This document shows positions 1-5,129 of a DNA stretch of 5,370 nucleotides, piece by piece. The notes beneath the pieces are model-generated. The model worked only from the letters and a program-made list of their open reading frames with translations. It ran no database searches and was not told the origin of the DNA. Each line of letters opens with the position of its first letter. Within the stretch, counting starts at the first letter, position 1. The stretch covers positions 1-5,370 of the forward strand of contig JAJYPA010000552.1 of NCBI GenBank assembly GCA_021795795.1. The letters run 5' to 3'. Both the position numbers and the translations under genes were made by a program. The DNA comes from Pseudomonadota bacterium. GTDB lineage: Bacteria; Pseudomonadota; Gammaproteobacteria; Halothiobacillales; Halothiobacillaceae.

Positions 1-160
1 GACGCCGCTGGCTGAAGAGGTCGATCTGCAAGCCATGATAACCAGCGATCATGGCCAGGCAGGCGAGACCGCACTCCGACGCTTCGGACTGAAGGATCAC
101 CGGGACGCGGCGAGCAAAGCCGAACTGCAGGCCATCGAGAATATCTGCGGCGAGTTTCAT
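1..160 (-). CDS. Peptidase C39-containing bacteriocin ABC transporter (CvaB/LagD type), N-terminal part only
   Basis: This is the start of a peptidase-containing ABC transporter, an inner-membrane exporter that cuts double-glycine leaders and pumps out the mature peptide. Only the first 53 codons lie in the window. Translating the minus strand from the ATG at 160 gives the C39 signature: RRVPVILQSEASECGLACLAMI at residues 17-38, with the expected catalytic Cys at residue 30, the oxyanion Gln at residue 24, and YHG at 41-43. The catalytic His/Asp, the TM domain and the ATPase lie beyond the window edge. The ATG overlaps the stop of the upstream MFP gene (ATGA), which implies translational coupling; no good Shine-Dalgarno is visible. 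The peptide gene at 2582-2358 carries exactly the leader type this family processes. Family assignment is secure; completeness cannot be judged. Confidence 0.93.
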   Translation of the reverse strand, partial: MKLAADILDGLQFGFARRVPVILQSEASECGLACLAMIAGYHGLQIDLFSQRR

Positions 161-1488
161 GGCAGGGATGGCTGAGCGATGATCGGTGATGGCGCTGCTG
201 CGGAATGATCCGTATGCCGCGAATTCGGGAATAGGTCGTGACTGAGACCATACAGCGGTTCAAAGACCCACTGAATAAGGCGCAGGCGGTTGAGGGTGAT
301 TTCTGCATGGAGTTGCATGCCAGCACGTAGCGATTTTTGGCGGCCATGGACTTCCACGGTGGTACGGTGCAATTGGACCATGACCCGATAGAGCGGGACC
401 GTGGAATGGTCACCGGTGAGAGCGGTAATCTCCGCAGGCGTTAGTGCACTACCAGAAATGCTGCGCACGGTGCCATGGAAAGTGCCAAAATCCCGGTAGG
501 GGAAGGCCGCGTAATGCAATGCGACCGTCCCACCTACGGTCAGAAAGCCGATGGCTTGGCTTGACACAAGCAACTGGGCGCGCAGGGGATCCCCGACCGG
601 CATGACGGATAAGACGGGTTGTCCGGCGGCGATGGCCTGACCAGGGTTGACGGTCATGGCGGAAACAATGCCGTTGGCGGGGGCGCGTATGAGGAGAACA
701 TTGCTGCCGGCGGTTTTGGCCAGATCTTGACGAAGTGTTTCCAGTTTGCTGCGGATAGTGTTTTCCTGGCTCAAGGACGTCAATGGCAACTCCCTCAGTT
801 GATGGGTCGCGCTACTGATGTTCTGCGCAAGTTCCGTCCGCTGGCGTTCAAGGTCTTCCAGCTGCGTCTTGGCGCTATAGACCGTGAGATGCTGCTGCTG
901 GAGTTCGGGATCCGAAACGAGGCCCCGTCCCCGTACGCTCATAAATTCTCGCAACACCTTCTCGGTGCTGGCAATATCCTGATGCTGGATGGCGATCTCG
1001 GCACTCGTTTCCATCAGTTGGGCCCGCAGAAGTTGCAGTTTGTCCCGCAAGGCCGTCTGCTGCATGCGAGAAACAGAACGCGCTGCGGAGAGGCTGCCGC
1101 TCAGAACCCGTTTTTCCGCATTGATGGATTGTTCGATGATGGTCGCCACTAATCCCACGGAAGGATTGTCCGGGTTGCTGACAATTTCCAGCAACGGGGC
1201 ACCGGCGCGAACCTCTTCGCCAGAATGCACCACCACTTTTTCAACCGTGCCGGAAATAGGGGCGGATATCGTTAACAGGCCTTGTGACGGGACCAGTATG
1301 CCGGTGACTGCCAGGTGTCTCGTGTAATGACCGAAAATCAGGAGCAGGATGATGGCCAGCGTGACGAATAGCGCTATGACCGCGTAGACATGATGGTGGA
1401 CGGGCGAACCCAAGCGGATAGGGCCGAGCCAGGTCGTCCCGATATTTGTTTCAGCTTCTAGGCGAAATAATGTTTTATCGCTATGCAT
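157..1488 (-). CDS. HlyD/CvaA-family membrane fusion protein of a peptide secretion system
   Basis: This periplasmic adaptor of a type I secretion system links the C39 ABC transporter (next gene, ATGA overlap) to a TolC-like outer-membrane channel. The 443-residue length is normal for CvaA-like proteins. Visible architecture: a short cytoplasmic N-terminus; one TM helix at about 34-53; a first lipoyl-like half at about 72-104 (APISGTVEKVVVHSGEEVRAG); a long Gln/Leu/Arg-rich coiled-coil hairpin at about 115-260; a second lipoyl half at about 264-297 (IRAPANGIVSAMTVNPGQ); a beta-barrel region at about 300-400; and a WVFEPLYGL motif near 407-415, typical of bacteriocin MFPs. Extra residues rich in His, Ser and Pro follow to the end. 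The ATG at 1488 has little Shine-Dalgarno complementarity, so translation may depend on the nucleotidyltransferase gene ending 44 bp upstream. It is clearly GC-richer than the three upstream cassette genes. Confidence 0.93.
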   Translation of the reverse strand: MHSDKTLFRLEAETNIGTTWLGPIRLGSPVHHHVYAVIALFVTLAIILLLIFGHYTRHLAVTGILVPSQGLLTISAPISGTVEKVVVHSGEEVRAGAPLLEIVSNPDNPSVGLVATIIEQSINAEKRVLSGSLSAARSVSRMQQTALRDKLQLLRAQLMETSAEIAIQHQDIASTEKVLREFMSVRGRGLVSDPELQQQHLTVYSAKTQLEDLERQRTELAQNISSATHQLRELPLTSLSQENTIRSKLETLRQDLAKTAGSNVLLIRAPANGIVSAMTVNPGQAIAAGQPVLSVMPVGDPLRAQLLVSSQAIGFLTVGGTVALHYAAFPYRDFGTFHGTVRSISGSALTPAEITALTGDHSTVPLYRVMVQLHRTTVEVHGRQKSLRAGMQLHAEITLNRLRLIQWVFEPLYGLSHDLFPNSRHTDHSAAAPSPIIAQPSLP

Positions 1489-1532
1489 GTATGGAATATG
1501 CGTTGGAAAGAGGTAGGTTTCTTCCTATTGCC

Positions 1533-2237
1533 TTATAGCTTGAATCTTCCAGACTTCACAGAGCCACCTATTCTGCTGAGTAACCCTTCTGCATCATAAA
1601 TGAGAGCGCCGATATCATCAGCAGAGAAGCAATCAAAAAATAATTGTAAAAGACTGCTTATATCTTGGTCCTGTTCTGCAGAATAATAATTAAACATAAA
1701 TGGCGTAACACCTACCCAACTATTAGCATTAATCGTATGCGCCAAATGCATTTTAAAGAACAGATTTAAAGCGGCGAGTCTCTGCTCTTTCAAGTTCTTG
1801 GTTTTTTTGGCTGCAGAAATAGCGCTCATTAGATTCAATCTAATGCTAATCTGTAATTCTCTTTCGGGTACAGATCCTGAATTTAGGTATTCATTGGCCT
1901 TGTTCTTCGCATGTTCACCATGTTTTTTGGGATCATACAAAATCATTAACTGTGCTAATTTTGTTAGCAAGGTAGCACGGCAAGACCTTCTTTCGATATC
2001 TAACAACCTATCAATATGATTTTCTCCGATAACTGTAATATCAAAATTAAGTTTATTAAACTCTAAAAATTCTTCATATGGCGATTCTATATCATTCACG
2101 CACAACACCACATCTACGTCTGACCATTCCCTATTCTCTGAGCGAGCATAGCTTCCTGTTATGCCATACCAATAAATATCATAATTGCTGTAATTTTTAT
2201 TTATTAAACAAACTACCATGTCTTCAATATTTGGCAT
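1533..2237 (-). CDS. Pol-beta superfamily nucleotidyltransferase domain protein
   Basis: A predicted soluble 234-residue enzyme that would transfer a nucleotide from an NTP to an unknown acceptor. The hallmark GS-x10-DxD motif is intact: G28-S29 followed by SDVD with D40 and D42 in a beta-strand context (SDVDVVL). A likely third carboxylate is D66 in NFDITVI. Residues from about 85 to the end are mostly helical, a layout like stand-alone aminoglycoside-type nucleotidyltransferases; LAQLMILYDP near 94-103 resembles the segment after the catalytic core in those proteins. I see no HEPN-type RxxxxH motif. The start is supported by AGGA about 7 nt upstream of the ATG at 2237. It lies between the terminator following the peptide gene and the MFP gene, all on one strand, and is strongly AT-rich. 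The substrate is unknown: the exported peptide, a small molecule or RNA are all possible. Confidence 0.82.
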   Translation of the reverse strand: MPNIEDMVVCLINKNYSNYDIYWYGITGSYARSENREWSDVDVVLCVNDIESPYEEFLEFNKLNFDITVIGENHIDRLLDIERRSCRATLLTKLAQLMILYDPKKHGEHAKNKANEYLNSGSVPERELQISIRLNLMSAISAAKKTKNLKEQRLAALNLFFKMHLAHTINANSWVGVTPFMFNYYSAEQDQDISSLLQLFFDCFSADDIGALIYDAEGLLSRIGGSVKSGRFKL

Positions 2238-2253
2238 TTTATATCCTAGTCGT

Positions 2254-2295
2254 AAAAAAGACGGCGCATTGGAATAAAATATTACTCAATGCGCC
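2254..2295 (-). terminator. Rho-independent terminator between the peptide gene and the nucleotidyltransferase gene
   Basis: On the minus strand a perfect 9-bp stem, GGCGCATTG (2295-2287) pairing with CAATGCGCC (2271-2263), encloses an AT-rich loop that can form a few further pairs. It is followed after GTC by six T residues (2259-2254). It lies about 60 bp past the stop of the double-glycine peptide and about 16 bp before the next ATG. It should end most transcripts after the peptide, with readthrough or a separate promoter feeding the nucleotidyltransferase and exporter genes. This arrangement is common where the precursor is needed in excess. Confidence 0.8.
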
Positions 2296-2357
2296 CAATA
2301 GATAATCATACAACACCGAAAACTTCGACGATTGATCGATGTTAGGCTATTCTGTTT

Positions 2358-2582
2358 TTAAAGAAACGTTCCAAAAAGCTCATACGAACCGATCCCAACA
2401 TCAAAACCAATTAAGGCTCCAAAAGGATCACCCAAAGTAACAATACCTCCGGCTAACGCACCATTGAATCCAGATTGCAGGGCGCTTGACGTATATCCCC
2501 CACCAGATACCATTTGAACATCAACATCATTTAGAATGATGCCCGGCGCATGGACACATTCATTGTTAATAAATTCACTCAT
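2358..2582 (-). CDS. Double-glycine leader peptide precursor, putative bacteriocin/class II microcin-like
   Basis: A 74-residue precursor. The leader ends ILNDVDVQMVSGG at residues 16-28. Taking Gly28 as -1, it has Gly at -2, Val at -4 and -7, an acidic residue at -8 (Asp, often Glu) and Leu at -12, the pattern read by C39 peptidases. Cleavage after Gly28 would free a 46-residue core starting GYTSSALQ; a third Gly (29) leaves the exact cut slightly open. The core is hydrophobic and Gly-rich, with GALAG at 41-45 and four Gly spaced by four at 51, 55, 59 and 63. It has no Cys, Lys or Arg, only D52, D61 and E68, so it is anionic and cannot form disulfides; the one Cys (9) is in the leader. An ideal AAGGAG site lies 6 nt before the ATG. 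The same strand carries the matching MFP and C39 transporter. Antimicrobial activity is inferred; a signalling role is possible. Confidence 0.88.
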   Translation of the reverse strand: MSEFINNECVHAPGIILNDVDVQMVSGGGYTSSALQSGFNGALAGGIVTLGDPFGALIGFDVGIGSYELFGTFL

Positions 2583-2588
2583 GGTTAA

Positions 2589-2594
2589 CTCCTT
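2589..2594 (-). promoter_or_regulatory. Strong ribosome binding site of the double-glycine peptide gene
   Basis: AAGGAG on the minus strand, six nucleotides before the ATG at 2582. It fixes the start of the short precursor and is the best Shine-Dalgarno in the cassette, in keeping with high expression of the peptide. Confidence 0.85.
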
Positions 2595-2624
2595 ATAAAA
2601 TGGCCTAGAAAAATGACATGTAAC

Positions 2625-3509
2625 TTACTCCACGCTAGGCCCCCGGCGGAGACGATAAAGTGCCAACCCTATCTTTCCGATCATGGTGCAACCGTAAAAC
2701 AGGGTTATGAAATTCATGCTTATCATAACTTTTGATAGAGGCCCATCACTTAAATTCAGAAAAACGCAATAGAATATTATTATTGGATATATCAAAAAAA
2801 CATAAGGCTCATATGATGAATATTTAAGCAACATAAAGCTGTCATACTTTTTTTTGCTATTCATTACCAGGTTTGTTTTGGTGAAATCTGACGCGTTAGT
2901 TATAATTCTAACAATGCGCCTTATTTTTGGGTCTCTATCTATTTTCTTTTTCAATCCAATTGTTTGCATTTCACCTAATACAAACAACAATATAACCATC
3001 TGTGGCACAAGAAGCGAGACCATATAATTTATCGAGATAATTGCTCCGCTATCTGTATAACTCAACCATGCACCTTCAATGGCGCCCAACACGGGGACAG
3101 ATATGGCCAATATAGAAAGCCACTTATTATATTTACGCATGAATTCAGCATAATCGACGTCACCACCTATAATATACTCACGAAAAGGGAAGATAGTTGG
3201 AATATATATATATGTCTCTCCACTTTTATCTATGTATGGGAGCATAATAGCGTTATACAAATTTAGCCTCCTCGTTATTTCAGTGGGTGGTCTGGGGAGC
3301 AACTTAATCTCCCGATATAACGTGATATCAGTAGTGCCGCCCCTCAGTTCTGTCGACACCGCAAGGTGGCGATGCTCAGATCCTCTATTTACCTGCTCTA
3401 CCCGTTGATCCATCTTTTCCTGATGGCCAGAATAGTCCAGAATCATCGTTCCATTCTTGCCTGGCATCGAAACAAAATATTCGCTTGCCCCAAAATATCG
3501 GCTCACCAA
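2625..3509 (-). CDS. Unrecognised four-TM membrane protein, candidate immunity or accessory protein of the peptide cassette
   Basis: I do not recognise this 294-residue protein. Residues 1-128 are polar and probably cytoplasmic. Hydrophobic segments follow at about 131-151, 157-181, 234-253 and 258-285, separated by a basic, probably cytosolic stretch (186-222, with KKKIDRDPKIRR). It ends in a short basic tail. It sits 42 bp upstream of the peptide gene with no terminator between, so the two are probably co-transcribed. That position, together with the membrane segments, makes an immunity function plausible, though it is larger than usual microcin immunity proteins. The start used is TTG at 3509, with AGGGG 8 nt upstream and an in-frame stop (TGA) two codons before it. 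Alternatives are Met15 at 3467, or an upstream extension restored by a frameshift near 3488-3495. Strongly AT-rich, like its two downstream neighbours. Confidence 0.75.
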   Translation of the reverse strand: MVSRYFGASEYFVSMPGKNGTMILDYSGHQEKMDQRVEQVNRGSEHRHLAVSTELRGGTTDITLYREIKLLPRPPTEITRRLNLYNAIMLPYIDKSGETYIYIPTIFPFREYIIGGDVDYAEFMRKYNKWLSILAISVPVLGAIEGAWLSYTDSGAIISINYMVSLLVPQMVILLFVLGEMQTIGLKKKIDRDPKIRRIVRIITNASDFTKTNLVMNSKKKYDSFMLLKYSSYEPYVFLIYPIIIFYCVFLNLSDGPLSKVMISMNFITLFYGCTMIGKIGLALYRLRRGPSVE

Positions 3510-3625
3510 ATGTCAAACCCCTACTATCACCCCAGCGGATCCGATGGATCGTATTCTTGATAGAATCTGTAGCAAAATCCATGCGAGATGTGCATTTCTT
3601 GCGCCGTTTGGTGTAAAAATTTTTT

Positions 3626-3653
3626 ATTATTATGCCGTTAGGTATCCCGCCAA
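3626..3653 (-). promoter_or_regulatory. Candidate sigma70 promoter of the peptide cassette
   Basis: On the minus strand TTGGCG (3653-3648) and AATAAT (3631-3626) are separated by 16 bp. This matches the -35 consensus at four of six positions and the -10 consensus at five of six. Transcription would begin near 3619, about 110 nt before the TTG start of the membrane-protein gene. The region is AT-rich, so chance matches are likely. Confidence 0.35.
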
Positions 3654-3727
3654 GAATGCCATCTGCACTCGTAAACTCTAGCAAGACAAGGCAAGAACGG
3701 TGTGATGCACCACGATAGTACATCACT

Positions 3728-3960
3728 TTAATGCACATGCACTATTATAATGCAATTTTCTGCTGCAGGTGCGTGATAGTAGCTGAGCGGGATGACGACC
3801 TCATGAATGGTGCCGGTGTAGGTCCCGTTGTGGTGTAGGTCGTATACGGCGTCGTAAGCGAGGATTTTAATCGGCAGTCTTTCGCTGGCGGCCTGGGCTA
3901 ATGGGGTACAGAAAATAGCGCCAAGGCTGCTTGCAGGGCGATTGCGTTAGAGCGTTGCAT
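3728..3960 (-). pseudogene. Frameshifted small exported protein, unrecognised
   Basis: A minus-strand ATG at 3960 has a strong AAGGAAGGA site just upstream (within 3966-3975) and opens a signal-peptide-like sequence (MQRSNAIALQAALALF). It then stops after only 20 codons. Shifting frame at the T4 run (3915-3912) by adding one T gives a continuous 77-residue reading that completes the signal peptide (PLAQA, a cleavage-site-like end near residue 24). It continues through a polar segment containing LPIKILAYDAVYDLHHNG up to TAA at 3728. The last 10 or so residues, encoded by an AT-rich stretch, look like read-through into foreign sequence, so the gene is probably also truncated at its 3' end. I cannot name the family. 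The good RBS, signal peptide and GC-rich codons argue that this was once a real gene. Confidence 0.5.
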
Positions 3961-4101
3961 TGCGGTTCCTTCCTTTTCTGTACGACCGGTCATTCCCAGT
4001 AGGCTGTTTTAAATTCCCTTACTCTGGAAGAGTATACTTGGACAATGCTACACTTTTATGAACCTCAGGTGACGTAAATATGACAATGTGAGCGTGGGTC
4101 A
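3961..4101. other. Intergenic stretch with a small palindrome
   Basis: This stretch lies between the divergent remnants (minus-strand exported protein and plus-strand TadE-like fragment). Apart from the ribosome binding site of the former, the only structure I see is a palindrome TACTCT-GGA-AGAGTA at 4020-4034, next to TATACT. It could be an operator or a chance hairpin. I see no gene and no convincing promoter. Confidence 0.35.
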
Positions 4102-4552
4102 GTACGTTATTTCCATTGGGTAATCGCCCTGCAAGCGTTGCTGTTGCTGCTGGGCGGAGGTATCCTCCAGATCGCGCTGGTCTTCACCACCAAGTCCACC
4201 CTGGACTGGGCGACCTTCTACGGGGTGCGGGAAGCCACACTTAATCACTGCAGCCTGCCGGCCCTGCGCAAGGGGCTGATTCCGCTGTATCCCGGCGGCA
4301 AGAATCCGGGGGCCGCGCAGGCCGCCCAGGCGTATGCATCGGCCTCGACCGCCACGTTGAACCCGGCGCAGGTGAATATCCATGTGCTCAATCCCACGCC
4401 CGACGTGATCCAGGCCGGGACCACCACGGTCACCAAGAACAGGCAGAATGTCAGCGAAGTGCCCAACAGCCGCCTGGTCTATGCCGCGACTGGCCCCAGG
4501 GCGGGAGAGACACTGCAGACCGCGAATCTTTACAAGGCTGCTCCGGGCGACT
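4102..4552 (+). pseudogene. TadE-like pilus assembly protein fragment, truncated at both ends
   Basis: TadE-family proteins are pseudopilin-like components of the Flp/Tad secretion system: one N-terminal membrane helix and a periplasmic domain. The reading frame here gives WVIALQALLLLLGGGILQIAL, then VFTTKSTLDWATFYGVREATLNH and a GLIPLYPGG segment, which I recognise as the TadE helix and the region just after it. The frame opens after a stop at 4081-4083, but no ATG precedes the helix and the usual RGxxxxE prepilin-like segment is missing or degraded. The first possible start codon is TTG at 4138, inside the helix and without a Shine-Dalgarno. Similarity seems to fade after LQTANLYKAA, where the repeats at 4559 begin; the open frame then runs through them to 4692. 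No other tad genes are visible. I read it as a relic. Confidence 0.6.
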
Positions 4553-4558
4553 GCTCCA

Positions 4559-4680
4559 ATACACAAGATTTTACGATTTTGGAAAGTGGACACGCGCTCG
4601 CCCATACACAAGTTATTGCGATTTTGGAACGTGGACATCGTCCAGGAAGCTCGACGCCATACACAACAAATTACGAATAC
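4559..4680. repeat. Three imperfect direct repeats, possible IS21-type terminal repeats
   Basis: ATACACAA occurs at 4559, 4604 and 4659 (spacing 45 and 55). The first two copies are alike over about 36 bp: ATACACAAG, then TT-CGATTTTGGAA-GTGGACA with a few differences. The third keeps ATACACAA and TTACGAA and then diverges. Repeated blocks of about 20-40 bp, reading TGTCCAC-TTCCAAAATCG on the other strand, resemble the multiple transposase-binding repeats at the ends of IS21-family elements. No istA/istB gene is present, so this would be a solo end or scar at the point where the TadE-like gene is cut. The IS assignment is inference; the repeats are directly visible. Confidence 0.55.
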
Positions 4681-4755
4681 CCCAATTTCTGAAATTGAAT
4701 TCATAAGTAAAGATCCATGCACATCGCCGCAACACAGCCCCGCCTTCGTGTGCTA

Positions 4756-4781
4756 CCCTGTTCAGCGGTCGCTGAACAGGG
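4756..4781. repeat. Perfect palindrome with 12-bp arms upstream of higA
   Basis: CCCTGTTCAGCG and its exact reverse complement CGCTGAACAGGG are separated by GT. The centre lies about 55 bp before the higA start. It could be an operator for the HigA repressor, a transcriptional hairpin, or the edge of a deleted element. There is no T-run on either side, so it is not a typical Rho-independent terminator. Confidence 0.7.
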
Positions 4782-4813
4782 CGGAGCTGGTCGATTATCT
4801 GGATTACCACTAG
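4782..4813 (+). pseudogene. Possible last codons of a HigB-type toxin
   Basis: The frame ending at TAG (4811-4813) reads AELVDYLDYH, similar to the VDYH-like C-terminus common in HigB/RelE toxins. The stop overlaps the AGGA ribosome binding site of higA, as is normal in higBA operons. Nothing HigB-like is visible upstream of the palindrome at 4756-4781. If this reading is right, all but the toxin tail has been lost. The match is very short, so this rests mainly on position. Confidence 0.35.
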
Positions 4814-4823
4814 GAATGATATC

Positions 4824-5111
4824 ATGAGCGAAATGCACAATCCCGCGCATCCCGGCAAAGTACTACGCGAGTATCTGCCGGAAGGTATGAGCGTCACGGA
4901 TGCCGCTAACGCCTTGAACGTAACCAGGCAAACACTATCGGCGCCCTTGAACGGGCGCTCTGGTGTAAGCGCTGATATGGCATTGCGTCTTGAAACAGCG
5001 CTGGGGATAGATGCCGGGTTCTGGTTGCGCATGCAGGTGGGCTACGACTTGTGGGAAGCGCGACAATATGAAGCATCGCGATGCTTAGCGATTTATACGA
5101 AGCCAGTGTAA
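4824..5111 (+). CDS. higA: HigA-family antitoxin, XRE-type helix-turn-helix
   Basis: HigA proteins bind and neutralise the HigB mRNA interferase and repress their own operon. This 95-residue protein has the family hallmarks: MHNPAHPGKVLREYLPE at 4-20, an HTH at about 22-57 (MSVTDAANALNVTRQTLSA, LNGRSGVSADMALRLE), and GFWLRMQVGYDLWEA at 65-79. The start at 4824 has AGGA 8 nt upstream; Met4 is an alternative. Pro41, in SAPLNGR where relatives usually have SALLNGR, falls at the end of the DNA-recognition helix and may weaken binding. No intact toxin gene lies upstream, so it appears orphan. The C-terminus (ASRCLAIYTKPV) looks ordinary in length. The next gene, a glycosyltransferase on the same strand, starts 18 bp downstream and may share its transcript. 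Confidence 0.92.
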   Translation: MSEMHNPAHPGKVLREYLPEGMSVTDAANALNVTRQTLSAPLNGRSGVSADMALRLETALGIDAGFWLRMQVGYDLWEARQYEASRCLAIYTKPV

Positions 5112-5129
5112 CCTCACCAGGAGCTGACC

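Noticed and set aside
619..1152. Plus-strand open frame of 177 codons inside the MFP gene
   Set aside because: It is antisense to a clear HlyD-family protein in GC-rich DNA, with no recognisable domain.
2591..2630. Possible promoter directly before the peptide gene (TATAAG near 2591-2600, minus strand)
   Set aside because: The -10-like element would overlap the ribosome binding site, leaving it out of the transcript, and no -35 is suitably spaced.
3385..3738. 117-codon minus-strand frame overlapping the membrane-protein gene
   Set aside because: Its 3' part overlaps the longer gene out of frame and reads unlike a natural protein. There is no convincing ribosome binding site. It is treated as the possible 5' piece of a frameshifted gene rather than a separate CDS.
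3744..3749. A perfect TATAAT on the minus strand, upstream of the cassette
   Set aside because: No sequence like TTGACA lies 16-18 bp upstream (GCACCT at 17 bp), and there is no extended -10 TGn. It could still function, but the TTGGCG-N16-AATAAT pair at 3653-3626 is the better candidate.
4020..4034. MerR-type operator in the palindrome TACTCT-GGA-AGAGTA
   Set aside because: The arms are short and the centre is only 3 bp. No properly spaced -35/-10 pair surrounds it and no regulator gene is nearby.
4099..4722. Minus-strand open frame of 207 codons across the TadE-like region, with a repeated STFQNR motif
   Set aside because: The amino-acid repeat is just the translation of the DNA direct repeats, and the remainder is antisense to the TadE-like fragment.
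4773..4801. TGAACA-N17-TATCTG as a higA promoter
   Set aside because: The match to consensus is weak, especially in the -10, and the -35 falls inside the palindrome. It is not strong enough to annotate.
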